A DNA stretch of 48,786 nt from Lysobacteraceae bacterium 2PB (GCA_005502915.1 SCMT01000027.1:1-48786), one strand, 5' to 3'; numbered from the stretch's first letter, positions 8,653 to 18,498 are shown. The notes: a model not told the origin generated them from the letters alone. Program-made: numbers and translations.

Positions 8653-9687
8653 TCAGTCGTCCTGGTCGTCTTCGGCTTCGTTGCGCGGGGCGTCGGCGGC
8701 GACGAACTGCGAGCGCAAGGCCGCTTCGAGCTTCTTGGCGACCGCCGGGTTGTCCTTCATGTACTGACGGGCGTTCTCCTTGCCCTGGCCGATGCGCTCC
8801 CCGTCGTAGCTGTACCAGGCGCCGGACTTCTCGACGAGCTTGGCGTCGACGCCCATGTCGATGAGCTCGCCCTCGCGGCTGATGCCTTCGCCATAGAGGA
8901 TTTCAGTGACGACCTGCTTGAACGGCGGGGCGAGCTTGTTCTTGACGACCTTGACCTTGGTCTGGTTGCCGATGATCTCCTCACCTTTCTTGATGCTGCC
9001 GATGCGGCGGATATCGAGGCGAACCGAGGCGTAGAACTTGAGGGCGTTGCCGCCGGTGGTGGTTTCCGGGCTCTGGCCGGGCATCATCACGCCGATCTTC
9101 ATGCGCAGCTGGTTGATGAAGATGACCAGGCAGTTGCTGCGCTTGATGTTGCCGGTGAGCTTGCGCAGGGCCTGGCTCATCAGGCGAGCCTGGAGGCCCG
9201 GCAGCTGGTCGCCCATTTCGCCTTCGATTTCGGCCTTCGGCGTCAGCGCGGCGACCGAGTCGATCACGACGATGTCGACGGCGTTGGAGCGCACCAGCAT
9301 GTCGGCGATTTCCAGCGCCTGCTCGCCGGTGTCGGGCTGCGAGAGCAGCAGGTCGTCGATGTTGACGCCGAGTTTCTGCGCATAGATCGGGTCGAGCGCG
9401 TGCTCGGCATCGATGAAAGCGGCGGTACCACCGGCCTTCTGGCATTCGGCGATGGTCTGCAGGGTGAGCGTGGTCTTGCCCGAAGATTCCGGGCCATAGA
9501 TCTCGACGACGCGCCCCTTGGGCAGGCCGCCGATGCCCAGCGCGATGTCCAGCATCAGGGAGCCGGTGCCGATGGCTTCGACCACCTCGACCGGGCGGTC
9601 GCCCATGCGCATGACCGAGCCCTTGCCGAACTGCTTGTCGATCTGGCTCAGTGCGGCGGAAAGGGCGCGCTTCTTGTTCTCGTCCAT
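8653..9687 (-). CDS. recA: Recombinase RecA
   Basis: 344-residue DNA strand-exchange protein and LexA coprotease. The N-terminal helix, Walker [10 protein letters not shown], the catalytic Glu in IDAEHALDP, Walker [12 protein letters not shown]-binding loop 1 ([14 protein letters not shown]), loop 2 (the [18 protein letters not shown] segment) and the acidic tail ending EAEDDQDD are all present. Length and order are standard. The start MDENKKRAL is fixed by family alignment. No separate LexA-type palindrome is visible in the 175 bp upstream, so SOS control may come from the lexA promoter; a short GTCGCA/TGCGAC hairpin lies in that gap. Confidence 0.99.
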   Translation of the reverse strand: MDENKKRALSAALSQIDKQFGKGSVMRMGDRPVEVVEAIGTGSLMLDIALGIGGLPKGRVVEIYGPESSGKTTLTLQTIAECQKAGGTAAFIDAEHALDPIYAQKLGVNIDDLLLSQPDTGEQALEIADMLVRSNAVDIVVIDSVAALTPKAEIEGEMGDQLPGLQARLMSQALRKLTGNIKRSNCLVIFINQLRMKIGVMMPGQSPETTTGGNALKFYASVRLDIRRIGSIKKGEEIIGNQTKVKVVKNKLAPPFKQVVTEILYGEGISREGELIDMGVDAKLVEKSGAWYSYDGERIGQGKENARQYMKDNPAVAKKLEAALRSQFVAADAPRNEAEDDQDD

Positions 9688-9862
9688 CGTGGAATCCTCG
9701 TCAGTGATTGGGTGAATGCTTGGAGTGGGCGCAGGTTAGGGACTGCCCGTCGCAAAACCTGCGACGCCCTGAAATCTAGTTGGATGAACGATGGCAAGAC
9801 ATCGGAGGACCGCCTGGTGCGCTGTAGGGATTCCCCGCATCGCGCTCAGCCTGGCATCACAC

Positions 9863-10507
9863 TCAACGATTGGGCCGCACGAGGCCGCAGTACAGACCTT
9901 CGATGCTGAAGTCCTGGTCAGGCAGCACTTCGATCGGGGCATGGCTGGGGTTGCGCGGCAGCAGGCGGATGCGGTCCTTGCCGATCTTCAGCAGCTTGAC
10001 GGTGATGGCGTCGTCGACGCGGGCGACGACGATCTGGCCGGAGCGCGCCTCGCTGGTGCGGTACACGCCGATCAGGTCGCCCTCGAAGATGCCTTCGTCG
10101 ATCATCGAGTCGCCCTGCACCTTGAGCAGGTAGTTCGGCGCCGGGGAGAACAGGGCCCGATCGAGCAGGATGTAATCGTCGGAGCGCAGGTCGGCGCCGA
10201 TCGGCAGGCCGGCGGCGACGCGGCCGAGCACCGGCAGGCGCAGGGCCTCATCGGGCAACGCGGGGGCCGGCGGCTGGTCCATGGCGTCGTTGGCGGCCTC
10301 GTGGACGAGGCGGATACCGCGCGCCTGGCCCGGGATGCGGCGGATGTAGCCCGCCTGCTCCAGGGCTTCCAGGTGGTACTGCGCGGCACGGACGCCCTTG
10401 AAGCCCATGGCATGGGCGATCTCGGTCTGCGAGGGCGAGCCGCCATCGGCGGCGAGGCGCTCGGCGATCAGGGCGAGGATGGCTTGCTGGGTATCGGTCA
10501 GGTCCAT
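9863..10507 (-). CDS. lexA: LexA repressor (SOS regulator, self-cleaving)
   Basis: 214-residue repressor. The N-terminal winged helix contains the recognition segment SPSQTEIAHAMGFKGVRAAQYHLEAL (split here only for description), and the C-terminal S24 peptidase domain contains the cleavage region VAAGLPIG, the catalytic serine in VQGDSMIDEGI and the catalytic lysine in DAITVKLLK. The cleavage site is AAG-type where E. coli has AG. The start was set at ATG 10505-10507 (MDLTDTQQ); a GTG at 10529-10531 would extend the protein through the operator and is unlikely. The operator lies two bases upstream of this ATG, so repression probably blocks RNA polymerase close to the start codon. Confidence 0.97.
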   Translation of the reverse strand: MDLTDTQQAILALIAERLAADGGSPSQTEIAHAMGFKGVRAAQYHLEALEQAGYIRRIPGQARGIRLVHEAANDAMDQPPAPALPDEALRLPVLGRVAAGLPIGADLRSDDYILLDRALFSPAPNYLLKVQGDSMIDEGIFEGDLIGVYRTSEARSGQIVVARVDDAITVKLLKIGKDRIRLLPRNPSHAPIEVLPDQDFSIEGLYCGLVRPNR

Positions 10508-10509
10508 GG

Positions 10510-10528
10510 TTAGTAGTAATACTACTAA
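10510..10528. promoter_or_regulatory. LexA operator (SOS box), Xanthomonadales type
   Basis: TTAGTAGTAATACTACTAA is a perfect 19-bp palindrome (9-bp arms around one A). It fits the TTAG-N6-TACTA LexA motif described for Xanthomonas and relatives, not the E. coli CTGT-N8-ACAG box. It ends two bases from the lexA ATG and occupies the place of the Shine-Dalgarno, so the transcript may be leaderless or very short-leadered. It also lies in the 64-bp gap after pncC. Confidence 0.93.
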
Positions 10529-10571
10529 CACGCTTCACCGTCAACGCCGGATCTATGAATGGGCGACCTGC

Positions 10572-11075
10572 TCAGGGCTTGCCGATCAGTCGATCCAGGC
10601 CATCCAGCGCAGCGGCGACCGTCTGGCGCCGCACGGCATCGCGGTCGCCGTCGAACTGGAACAGCTGGGCATGGGCGTAGCCGCCGCGGCGCTTCCAGCC
10701 GATCCAGACGGTGCCGACCGGCTTGTCGGGCGCGCCGCCGCCGGGGCCGGCGATGCCGGTGACCGCGACCGCGATGTTGGCGCCCGCGTGGGTCAGCGCG
10801 CCCGAGACCATCTCGACCACGGTCTCGCGGCTGACCGCGCCGTGGTGTTCGAGGGTTTCGGGTCGGACGCCGAGCATGGCCTGCTTGGCTTCGTAGCTGT
10901 AGGCGACCATGCCGCAGTCGAACCAGTCGGACGATCCAGCGATGTCGGTGACGGTCTTGGCGATCCAGCCGCCGGTGCAGCTTTCGGCGGTGACCAGGCT
11001 GAGCCGGGCGGCGCGGAAGCGTTGTCCGAGGGCTTCGGCATGGTCGCGAAGCTCGGCGTCGGTGGGAAAACTCAT
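10572..11075 (-). CDS. pncC: CinA C-terminal family amidohydrolase (PncC-like)
   Basis: 167-residue stand-alone CinA C-terminal domain. Members deamidate nicotinamide mononucleotide to nicotinate mononucleotide in NAD recycling. The family motifs LVTAESCTGG-WIAKTVTDIAGSS, FDCGMVAYS, GAVSRETVVEMVSGAL and AVTGIAGPGG-(G)APDKPVGTVWIG are all visible. The start at ATG 11073-11075 (MSFPTDAEL) gives the usual length; eight more codons upstream are open. It is followed by lexA after 64 bp on the same strand, an arrangement (cinA-recA neighbourhood) common in bacteria. The enzymatic assignment follows the family. Confidence 0.9.
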   Translation of the reverse strand: MSFPTDAELRDHAEALGQRFRAARLSLVTAESCTGGWIAKTVTDIAGSSDWFDCGMVAYSYEAKQAMLGVRPETLEHHGAVSRETVVEMVSGALTHAGANIAVAVTGIAGPGGGAPDKPVGTVWIGWKRRGGYAHAQLFQFDGDRDAVRRQTVAAALDGLDRLIGKP

Positions 11076-11148
11076 GCGGCGGTCCAACCCGGTCTGCACG
11101 GGCCGATGCCCGGTGCCGGCATCATACCGATGGCACGGGCCGGACAGG

Positions 11149-11175
11149 CAACGGCCCGCACGAGGCGGGCCGTTG
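11149..11175 (-). terminator. Perfect 11-bp stem-loop downstream of the CxxCH lipoprotein gene
   Basis: CAACGGCCCGC (11149-11159) pairs with GCGGGCCGTTG (11165-11175) around a five-base loop, 34 bp after the stop of the minus-strand lipoprotein gene and before pncC. There is no long T-tract on the minus strand, so it may terminate weakly or shield the mRNA end. Confidence 0.5.
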
Positions 11176-11208
11176 CGGCAGGCTGTCGATGGACCGCATG
11201 CGCGTCGC

Positions 11209-12681
11209 TTACGGCTTGGCGGGCGCCGCCGGGTCTGCGGGGGCCGCCGCCGTTGCAGTGGTGGACGGCGGGATCACGCAGTTCTTGCCGCTGTCGTCGC
11301 TGCTGAACAGGCTGGTGCAGATGTGGCTCACGTTCAGCGGCTTGGCGGTGTCGAAGTTGTGGCAGCCGAAGCAGTTGGGAATGAACGATCCGTCGCCCTG
11401 CTGGAAGGTTTCCATGCTCATGTTGGCCAGCTCCAGCGAGCCTCGCTGCGGGCTGTTCTTGTCGCCGGGGGCCGGTCCGTTGGCGGTCATGTGCGGCACG
11501 GGCGGATTGCCGGACGAGGCGCCGCCCTTGGTCCAGATGCCGCCGATCATTTCGTAATGCTTCCAGATCGCCATCGGGTCGGTGTCGGGCAGCGCGGTCA
11601 GCATGCCCTTGGGGCCGACCAGCTGCTCGTTGAGCTGCACGATCGCCTCCACATTGGCCTGGTTGTTGTTGCCATTGACCGAGGTGCCCTGCTGGTTGCC
11701 CCAGGCGTACTGGCGGCAGACGTTGTTGGGCGTGCCGGTCAGCGGCTGCGGATCCTGCTTCTGGTTCGGCGTGTTGAAGGCGAAGCTGCTGCAGTTGGCG
11801 CTCGGCGGACCGGAGGTCTTCTGCGGGTTCTGGGTCAGGCAGTTGGCCGCATCGGCGCTGGCGAAGGACCAGCCGGACGCGGGCATCGCACTGGAACCGT
11901 CGCACAGGGGGGCGTTGGTCTTGTGCTCGAAGGTGGCCCAGATCATTTCCGGATGGTTCGGGGTCCAGTTGGCGAGGTGGAAGCCGACCATGCCCAGCGT
12001 GACCTGCTGCTTCGTGCCCGGCAGCGTGGCCTGCATCGAGTAGTAGGTCGGATCGGGCTGCGGCAGGACCTTCCAGGCGACCTTGATCTCGAACGTGCCC
12101 GAGGCGAAGCCGGCCTGGGTGGACTCGCACATCGCCTTCGAGTACCAGGTGTTGTAGACGAGGATGTTGCGGTTCTGGTCGTACAGCGCGTTGCCGTCGG
12201 CCTGCACGTCCTCGAAGCCCTGCGGCTTGTCGTCGCGGATGTCGAGCAGCAGCGCGGCCTTGGCCTGGCCCATCAGCGCGGGCAGCGAGCATTGGCCGCT
12301 CTTGACCTTGGGGTCGTGCAGGCGGTTGGTCTCGAACACGCGGTTGGCGCCGGTGCTGGTATCCGCGGCGGGCGACACCTGGGCGAGGAACCACTGCCAC
12401 GAGAACTGGTAGAAATCGCAGAAGCTTTCTGCAGCCGGCACTTCCGCCGGCGGATTCGGGCTGGTGATCCAGCTCTGGCTGGCCTGGCAGACGGCGGGCG
12501 GTGCCGGCGGCGTGGCGGCGGCGACTTCGGGCTTGGCGGCGGGCGCCTCTTCCTGCTTGGCGCCGCAAGCGGTCAACGCCAGCGCGAGTGCGATGGTGGC
12601 GGCGAGCGCATGTGGCCCGTACTTGAATGACGCGGATTGCGACGGCGATTGCGATGGCGTGGACTTCGACGGCGTGGACAT
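11209..12681 (-). CDS. Monoheme cytochrome c-like lipoprotein of unknown function
   Basis: 490-residue predicted lipoprotein: after a polar Ser/Thr/Pro N-terminus and hydrophobic segment comes the lipobox LTAC. A Pro/Ala linker leads to a large Trp-, Asn- and Gln-rich domain with a single heme-type motif CFGCH about 55 residues from the C-terminus (NCFGCHNFD). Several additional cysteines (for example in QSWITSP, SFCDFYQ and DAANCLTQ regions) could form disulfides in the periplasm. I do not recognise the family; the segments IWKHYEMIGGIWTKGG and FHLANWTPNHPEMIWATFEHK look conserved-domain-like. The start ATG 12679-12681 has AGGGAG upstream. It stands alone between hairpins. Confidence 0.75.
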   Translation of the reverse strand: MSTPSKSTPSQSPSQSASFKYGPHALAATIALALALTACGAKQEEAPAAKPEVAAATPPAPPAVCQASQSWITSPNPPAEVPAAESFCDFYQFSWQWFLAQVSPAADTSTGANRVFETNRLHDPKVKSGQCSLPALMGQAKAALLLDIRDDKPQGFEDVQADGNALYDQNRNILVYNTWYSKAMCESTQAGFASGTFEIKVAWKVLPQPDPTYYSMQATLPGTKQQVTLGMVGFHLANWTPNHPEMIWATFEHKTNAPLCDGSSAMPASGWSFASADAANCLTQNPQKTSGPPSANCSSFAFNTPNQKQDPQPLTGTPNNVCRQYAWGNQQGTSVNGNNNQANVEAIVQLNEQLVGPKGMLTALPDTDPMAIWKHYEMIGGIWTKGGASSGNPPVPHMTANGPAPGDKNSPQRGSLELANMSMETFQQGDGSFIPNCFGCHNFDTAKPLNVSHICTSLFSSDDSGKNCVIPPSTTATAAAPADPAAPAKP

Positions 12682-12991
12682 CGAACGTTCTCCCTGGCTG
12701 AAAACCTGACGTTGCGGAAGGCCGGTCGACGGCGCTTCCTCCTCATCGAGTGCACGCGGCGCCTTGCGCGGCGACACCGGATCCCTGCGATGGCCGCATC
12801 CGGCGGCACATCCCCGCGGCGAGAATGCGCGCGTCCCCCGACTCGCGCAACCTGCAAAAACAGACGGCCCGCCGAAGCGGGCCGTCGAAGATGCGAAACA
12901 GCATCGTTGGCGGATCAGTCCGGGAGCTGTCCGGCATCGATCCGGCATCGCGACCGGATCGAAGCGGGATCAGATCCGCATCACTGCCGGA
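12682..12991 (-). other. 310-bp gap between the CxxCH lipoprotein and the TonB receptor
   Basis: No gene is supported here. The open frame running 89 codons 5' of the lipoprotein start is Arg/Ser/Cys-rich and lacks any family pattern. The gap holds the receptor's terminator (12856-12886) and must hold the lipoprotein promoter, of which only the AGGGAG ribosome-binding site is clear. Confidence 0.5.
12856..12886 (-). terminator. Intrinsic terminator of the TonB-dependent receptor gene
   Basis: On the minus strand GACGGCCCGC (12877-12886 side), loop TTCG, GCGGGCCGTC (12863-12872 side), followed by TGTTTTTG. This is a perfect 10-bp stem with a UUCG tetraloop and a T-tract, 105 bp after the receptor stop codon. 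Confidence 0.85.
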
Positions 12992-15514
12992 TCAGTAGCG
13001 CACGCGCATGGTCACGCCGTAGGTGCGCGGCGCGCCGAGGAAGGCGTTCCACGTACCGGTCTGCAGCGGGGCATCGAACGCGACCTGCATGTACTCGGCA
13101 TTGGTCAGGTTCTGGCCCCACAGCTCGACATCCCAGCGACCGTCCTGGCGACCCAGCACGAAGCGGGCGTTGACCAGGGTGTAGGCGTCCTGTTCCTTCT
13201 CCGGATCCAGGTCGGAACCGGTGTTGTAGTCGGACATGTACTTGGCACCGATGGTCGCGCGGGCCTCGAGGTTGCTGCCCAGCTCCCATTCGTAGCCGAC
13301 CGAGCCGGTGAACGACCACTTCGGCGCGAAGCTGGCGCGGCTGCCGGGCAGCAGCGCGAGATCGGTGTCGGGCAGCGGGTCGTCGCCGTACTTGGTGTCG
13401 GCATAGGTCAGGCCGGACTGCACCATCCAGCCACCGGTCTTCCAGAGCAGTTCCGCGTCCAGGCCCTGCGAGGTCACCTTCGGGATCGAGCGGACCACGA
13501 AGCTGGTGCCGAGGAAGCTGTTGAGCTGGAAGTCGCTGTATTCCTGGTGGAACAGCGTGGCATTGAGCAGCAGGTTGCCGCCGAGCCAGGTGGTCTTGGC
13601 GCCCAGCTCGTAGCTGTCGACGAATTCACCGCCGAACGAGGTGTCGTTGACCGGGATGATGCCCGAGGTGCCGCTGGACAGGCCGGTGTTGGACTGCACG
13701 CGATCGAGGTTGAAGCCGCCGGCCTTGTAGCCGCGCGCGGCCGAGAAGTAGCCCATCACGTGCTCGTTGAAGCGGTAGGCCGCCTTGATCGTGCCGGACC
13801 ATTCCTTCTCGTCGCGATCCTGCTCGGTGACGCGACCGTTGTGACGGATGTTGGTCCACGGCAGGCAGGCGAAGCCCACCACCTGCGGGGCCGCGGCCGA
13901 AGCCTGAGCCACGGTCAGGCCACGCGCGACCAGGGCCGCGACGACCTGCGCCGGGTTGGACAGCATCGCACCGCAGCCGAGGCCGCCGTTCGGGTTGCTG
14001 TAGCGCGACTCCAGCTCCTTGCTTTCACGGGTGTAGCGCAGGCCGAAGGTCAGGTCGAAGGCATCGGTGACGTGCCAGGTGTTGTTGGTGAACACCGCGA
14101 AGGTCTTCGAATCCTGCTGGTACTTATCGGACGCGGCGTGACCGGCGAACACGGTGCCGAACGGCCGGCCCGAGGCCTGCGACAGGAACAGCGGCGCGGT
14201 CGGGCTGGTGCCCAGCAGCGGATTGATGCGCGACAGCAGCGCGACCGACAGATAGGGCTCGTAGGCCGCGCCGATGCGGTAGGCCTCGTTGCGCTGCAGC
14301 GACTCGTCGGCGTAGAACAGGCCGACCAGCCAGTCCAGCTTGTCGGTCGAACCGGCCAGGCGGATTTCCTGGCTGAAGGTGTCGAACTTCGAGTAGTTGT
14401 CGGACTTCTTCGGGTCGCGGTAGAGCAGGTCGGCGGTGCTGAAGTCGAAGTCGAGGCCGTTGACCGAATCCCACCTGCGCTGTGCGGTGATCGAGGTCAG
14501 GGTCGCATTGCCGAACCAGCCGGTGTCCCAGTCGATCTGCAGCGAGCCGCCCCGGTCACCGATGGCCTGCGCGGTGCTGCGATTGCTCCAGGCACGACGG
14601 GCGAAGGGATCGGCGACCGGGGTGACGCCGGTGTCGCCCGGGGTCGGAGTCAGCGCGTCGAGGATCGCCGCCGTCGGGCCACGGATGATGGTCGCGCCGG
14701 TGCAGCAGTTCTCGTCACGGTCGGATTCGTCGTAGGTGAAGAGGATGTCGAGCGTGTCGGTCGGCTCCAGCAGGAACTGCGCCCGCATGGTGTGGTAGTT
14801 CTGGTCGTAGTCCTCGCGGTCGAAGCGCGGGCCGCTGCCGGTGACCACGTCCATGAAGCCGTCGCGCTTGCGCTTCGCGCCGAAGATCCGGAACGCGGCG
14901 ATGTCGCCGATGCCCTGGCTGTAGGAGCCGGACGCGCCCAGCGCGCCGTAGTTGCCGACGGTCAGCTCGGCCTCGGCGGTCTGCTGGTAGGTCGGGCGCT
15001 TGGTGACGACGTTGATGACACCGGCCGAGGTGTTCTTGCCGAACAGCGTGCCCTGCGGGCCCTTCAGCACTTCGATGCGATCGAGTTCGCCGAGGTCGCC
15101 GAAGCCGACGCCGTTGCGCGGACGGTAGACGCCGTCGATCACGATGCCGACCGAGGATTCCAGGCCGGCGTTGTCGCCGACGGTGCCGATGCCGCGGATG
15201 CGCGCGGTGGTCAGCGCTTCGCTCTGCGTGCTCGTGACGGTGAGGCCGGGCACCAGGGTCTGCAGGTCCTTCACGTCACGGACACCGGCATCGTTGAGCA
15301 TCTGTCCCGACAGCGCGGTCACGACGACCGGAACGTCCTGCAGGGCTTCCTCGCGCTTCTGCGCGGTCACGACGATCTTGTCGAGCGTGCCGGCCTCGGG
15401 ATCCTCGGCTGCGCCGGCGTCCTGCGCCAGCACGATGGGTGCGTGGGCGACGCCCACCAGCGCGATGAAAAGCGCCCGGGCGAGTCGATTGAGTTGCGGT
15501 GCACGGTCTGCCAT
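12992..15514 (-). CDS. TonB-dependent outer-membrane receptor
   Basis: 840-residue outer-membrane receptor with a signal peptide (hydrophobic RALFIALVGVAHAPIVLAQ, cleavage near AQ-DA). A TonB box-like DKIVVTAQKREE is followed by the plug domain (LQDVPVVVTALSGQMLNDAGV, GVYRPRNGVGF, RIEVLKGPQGTLFGKNTSAG), then a long beta-barrel. The last residues YGVTMRVRY end in an aromatic residue as barrel proteins do. The plug is of the type common in Caulobacter and sphingomonad/xanthomonad receptors; the ligand cannot be told from sequence, and no neighbouring uptake gene helps. ATG 15512-15514 was chosen because GAGGGG sits 6 bases upstream; an ATG at 15530-15532 lacks one. Intrinsic terminator downstream. 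Confidence 0.92.
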   Translation of the reverse strand: MADRAPQLNRLARALFIALVGVAHAPIVLAQDAGAAEDPEAGTLDKIVVTAQKREEALQDVPVVVTALSGQMLNDAGVRDVKDLQTLVPGLTVTSTQSEALTTARIRGIGTVGDNAGLESSVGIVIDGVYRPRNGVGFGDLGELDRIEVLKGPQGTLFGKNTSAGVINVVTKRPTYQQTAEAELTVGNYGALGASGSYSQGIGDIAAFRIFGAKRKRDGFMDVVTGSGPRFDREDYDQNYHTMRAQFLLEPTDTLDILFTYDESDRDENCCTGATIIRGPTAAILDALTPTPGDTGVTPVADPFARRAWSNRSTAQAIGDRGGSLQIDWDTGWFGNATLTSITAQRRWDSVNGLDFDFSTADLLYRDPKKSDNYSKFDTFSQEIRLAGSTDKLDWLVGLFYADESLQRNEAYRIGAAYEPYLSVALLSRINPLLGTSPTAPLFLSQASGRPFGTVFAGHAASDKYQQDSKTFAVFTNNTWHVTDAFDLTFGLRYTRESKELESRYSNPNGGLGCGAMLSNPAQVVAALVARGLTVAQASAAAPQVVGFACLPWTNIRHNGRVTEQDRDEKEWSGTIKAAYRFNEHVMGYFSAARGYKAGGFNLDRVQSNTGLSSGTSGIIPVNDTSFGGEFVDSYELGAKTTWLGGNLLLNATLFHQEYSDFQLNSFLGTSFVVRSIPKVTSQGLDAELLWKTGGWMVQSGLTYADTKYGDDPLPDTDLALLPGSRASFAPKWSFTGSVGYEWELGSNLEARATIGAKYMSDYNTGSDLDPEKEQDAYTLVNARFVLGRQDGRWDVELWGQNLTNAEYMQVAFDAPLQTGTWNAFLGAPRTYGVTMRVRY

Positions 15515-15830
15515 GTGATCCCCTCTTGCCATGTCGTTATTGATTTGGTGTGTGGTGTCGTCTGTGTCCGGTTTCGCCCGCGTCGCGCAGGCCCTGATCG
15601 ATCTGGGCGCCCCCGCCCCGAGTCGTCTGGCCGCATGGGGGTTGGCGCCTCGTCGTGCCGTTTCCCCCGAAGTCGCGAACGCAACCGTATGGCGACGGTA
15701 GCACAGGAAACGTGACCTGTGACCATGCCTGCGGCATGGCCGGATACGCTGCAGCGCAGCACGAAATCCGGCATGCGCTGGCATACTAGCCGGCCGTCTC
15801 CGGCGCCCTGCCGGACCGCTCGAGCCGACC
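15515..15830. other. 316-bp divergent promoter region between the TonB receptor and mutS
   Basis: No gene is supported. The region separates two divergently transcribed genes, so both promoters must lie here. It contains short perfect inverted repeats such as CCATGCC-TGC-GGCATGG near 15724-15740, and a polypurine stretch. I see no confident -35/-10 pair or known operator. Confidence 0.5.
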
Positions 15831-18452
15831 TTGTCCCAGCCGCCTTCCGTGTCCGAATCCACGCCTTCCCCGCGCGCGTCCGCCGAGCAGCATACCCCCC
15901 TGATGCGTCAGTTCTTCGCCGCCAAGGCGGAGCATCCGGACGTGCTGCTGTTCTTCCGGATGGGCGATTTCTATGAGCTGTTCTACGACGACGCCCGCAA
16001 GGCCGCGCGGCTGCTCGACATCACCCTCACCCAGCGCGGCAGCTCGGCCGGGCAGCCCATTCCGATGGCCGGGGTGCCGGCGCACGCCTACGAAGGCTAC
16101 CTGGCCCGACTCGTGGCGCTGGGCGAATCGGTGGCGATCTGCGAGCAGATCGGCGACCCGGCGCTGGCCAAGGGGCTGGTCGAACGCAAGGTCGTGCGCA
16201 TCGTCACCCCGGGCACGGTGACCGACGAGGCCCTGTTGCAGGACCGCCGCGACACCCTGCTGATGGCGGTCGCCCGGGGCAAGGCGGGCTACGGCCTGGC
16301 CTGGGCGGACCTGGCCGGCGGCCGGTTCCTGGTCAACGAAGTCGCCAATGACGATCAACTCGAAGCCGAGCTCGCGCGGCTCGATCCCGCCGAATTGCTG
16401 GTGCCCGACGAGGAGGGCTGGCCCGCCGGCCTGGCCGGCCGGGGCGGCATCCGCCGCCGCGCCCCCTGGCTGTTCGACGCCGACAGCGGCCGGCGCCAGC
16501 TGCTGCAGTTCTTCAACCTGCACGACCTCGGCGGCTTCGGCATCGAAGGCCGCCATCTCGCCATCGCCGCGGCCGGCGCCCTGCTCGGCTATGTCGAGGA
16601 GACCCAGAAGCAGCGCCTGCCGCACCTGACCTCGATCCGCGTCGAGACCAGCGACGGTGCGATCGCGATGAACGCGGCGACGCGGCGCCATCTCGAACTC
16701 GACACCCGCGTCGACGGCGACACGCGACACACCCTGCTCGGCGTGCTCGACACCACCGTGACCCCCATGGGCGGGCGCCTGCTGCGGCGCTGGCTGCACC
16801 GGCCGCTGCGCGACCGCCAGGTCGTGACGGAACGCCATGACGCGGTCGAACGCCTGGTCGACACGCGCGCCGATGGCGATGTCCGCGATGCCTTCCGCGG
16901 CCTCGGCGACATCGAGCGCATCCTCTCGCGCGTGGCCCTGCGCAGCGCGCGCCCGCGCGACCTGTCGACCCTGCGCGACGCGCTGCTGCTGCTGCCGAAG
17001 GTGCGCGCGGCGCTGGACGGCATCGATTCGCCGCGCCTGCTCGCGCTGTGCGCCGAACTCGGCGAACACGATGCGCAGGCGGCATGGATGGCGCGGGCGA
17101 TCGTGATGCAGCCGCCGCTGCTGGCCCGCGACGGCGGCGTGATCGCGGAGGGTTACGACGCCGAACTCGACGAGCTGCGCCTGCTCAGCACCAACGCCGA
17201 CCAATTCCTGATCGACCTCGAAGCCCGCGAACGCGAGAGCAGCGGCATCCCGACGCTGAAGGTCGGCTACAACCGCGTCCACGGCTACTACATCGAGATC
17301 AGCAAGGGCCAGGCCGACAAGGCGCCGGTGCACTACACCCGCCGCCAGACCCTGACCGGCGCCGAGCGCTACATCACCGAGGAACTGAAGCAGTTCGAAG
17401 ACAAGGTGCTTTCGGCGCGCGAGCGCGCGCTGTCGCGCGAGAAGCTGCTGTACGAACAGATCCTCGACGAACTCAACCGCGACCTCGAACCACTCAAGCG
17501 CGCCGCCGCCGCACTGAGCGAACTGGACGTGCTCGCCTGCTTCGCCGAACGCGCCCGCGAACTGGACTGGTCGCGACCGACGCTGGTCGACGATGCCGTC
17601 ATCCGCATCGAACGCGGTCGCCACCCGGTGGTGGAAGCCGTGCGCGACGCGCCGTTCGAGCCGAACGACCTGATCCTCGATGGCGACGACCGCGAGACAT
17701 CGCGACGCATGCTGGTCATCACCGGCCCGAACATGGGCGGCAAGTCGACCTACATGCGCCAGAACGCGCTGATCGTGCTGCTCGCGCACATCGGCAGCTT
17801 CGTGCCCGCATCGAAGGCGGAACTCGGCCCGATCGACCGCATCCTCACCCGCATCGGCGCGGGCGACGACCTGGCGCGCGGGCAGTCGACCTTCATGGTC
17901 GAGATGAGCGAGACCAGCTACATTCTGCATCACGCCACGCCGCAGTCGCTGGTGCTGATGGACGAGATCGGGCGCGGCACCTCGACCTACGACGGCTTGG
18001 CGCTGGCAGAAGCCTGCGCGCGACATCTGGCGCACACCAACCGCTGCTACACCCTGTTCGCCACGCACTACTTCGAACTCACCGCGCTGGCCCAGCCGGG
18101 CAGCGGCATCGCCAACGTCCACCTGGACGCCGTCGAACATGGCGACACGCTGGTGTTCATGCATGCGGTGAAGGACGGCCCGGCCGACCGCAGCTTCGGC
18201 CTGCAGGTCGCCGCGTTGGCCGGCCTGCCGAAGTCGGTGGTCCGCGAAGCCCGAGGCCGCCTCGCCGAGCTGGAACAGCGCCGCAGCGATCCCGCCCCGG
18301 TGCTCAGCGCGCAGGCGCTGGACGCGCCGCAGCAGTTCGGTCTGTTCGCGCCGAACTCCGCCGCGCTGGATGCCCTCGCCGCCATCGACCCCGACGAGCT
18401 CACGCCGAAGCAGGCGCTGGAGGCGCTGTATCGGTTGAAGGCGCTGGAGTGA
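15831..18452 (+). CDS. mutS: DNA mismatch repair protein MutS
   Basis: 873-residue mismatch-recognition ATPase. Domain I begins with [35 protein letters not shown], including the Phe-x-Glu mismatch-wedge motif (FYELF). The ATPase domain has Walker [10 protein letters not shown], then the switch region STFMVEMSE, Walker [17 protein letters not shown] and FATHYFELT. The C-terminal helix-turn-helix region ends normally. There is no ATG at the expected place: the frame offers TTG 15831 or GTG 15849 before the conserved start at residue 25 (ATG 15903). Neither has a strong ribosome-binding site, so the exact start is uncertain. A GC-rich hairpin lies just after the gene. Confidence 0.97.
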   Translation: MSQPPSVSESTPSPRASAEQHTPLMRQFFAAKAEHPDVLLFFRMGDFYELFYDDARKAARLLDITLTQRGSSAGQPIPMAGVPAHAYEGYLARLVALGESVAICEQIGDPALAKGLVERKVVRIVTPGTVTDEALLQDRRDTLLMAVARGKAGYGLAWADLAGGRFLVNEVANDDQLEAELARLDPAELLVPDEEGWPAGLAGRGGIRRRAPWLFDADSGRRQLLQFFNLHDLGGFGIEGRHLAIAAAGALLGYVEETQKQRLPHLTSIRVETSDGAIAMNAATRRHLELDTRVDGDTRHTLLGVLDTTVTPMGGRLLRRWLHRPLRDRQVVTERHDAVERLVDTRADGDVRDAFRGLGDIERILSRVALRSARPRDLSTLRDALLLLPKVRAALDGIDSPRLLALCAELGEHDAQAAWMARAIVMQPPLLARDGGVIAEGYDAELDELRLLSTNADQFLIDLEARERESSGIPTLKVGYNRVHGYYIEISKGQADKAPVHYTRRQTLTGAERYITEELKQFEDKVLSARERALSREKLLYEQILDELNRDLEPLKRAAAALSELDVLACFAERARELDWSRPTLVDDAVIRIERGRHPVVEAVRDAPFEPNDLILDGDDRETSRRMLVITGPNMGGKSTYMRQNALIVLLAHIGSFVPASKAELGPIDRILTRIGAGDDLARGQSTFMVEMSETSYILHHATPQSLVLMDEIGRGTSTYDGLALAEACARHLAHTNRCYTLFATHYFELTALAQPGSGIANVHLDAVEHGDTLVFMHAVKDGPADRSFGLQVAALAGLPKSVVREARGRLAELEQRRSDPAPVLSAQALDAPQQFGLFAPNSAALDALAAIDPDELTPKQALEALYRLKALE

Positions 18453-18471
18453 GCTGAGGCCGCCGCTTTTC

Positions 18472-18498
18472 CCCTTCCCCCGCGCGCGGGGGAGGAAG
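18472..18498 (+). terminator. GC-rich hairpin after mutS
   Basis: A run CTTCCCCCGC is mirrored by GCGGGGGAGGAAG, with the palindromic core CCCCCGCGCGCGGGGG. It is preceded by a short T-rich stretch, but no T-tract follows, so its terminator function is uncertain. Confidence 0.4.

Noticed and set aside
10508-10531. GTG start giving lexA eight extra residues
   Set aside because: It would translate the LexA operator (LVVLLLT); the conserved N-terminus begins at MDLTDTQQ.
12764-15715. 983-codon open frame opposite the TonB receptor
   Set aside because: Antisense shadow of the receptor gene; the receptor's motifs, signal peptide, ribosome-binding site and terminator all fit the minus strand.
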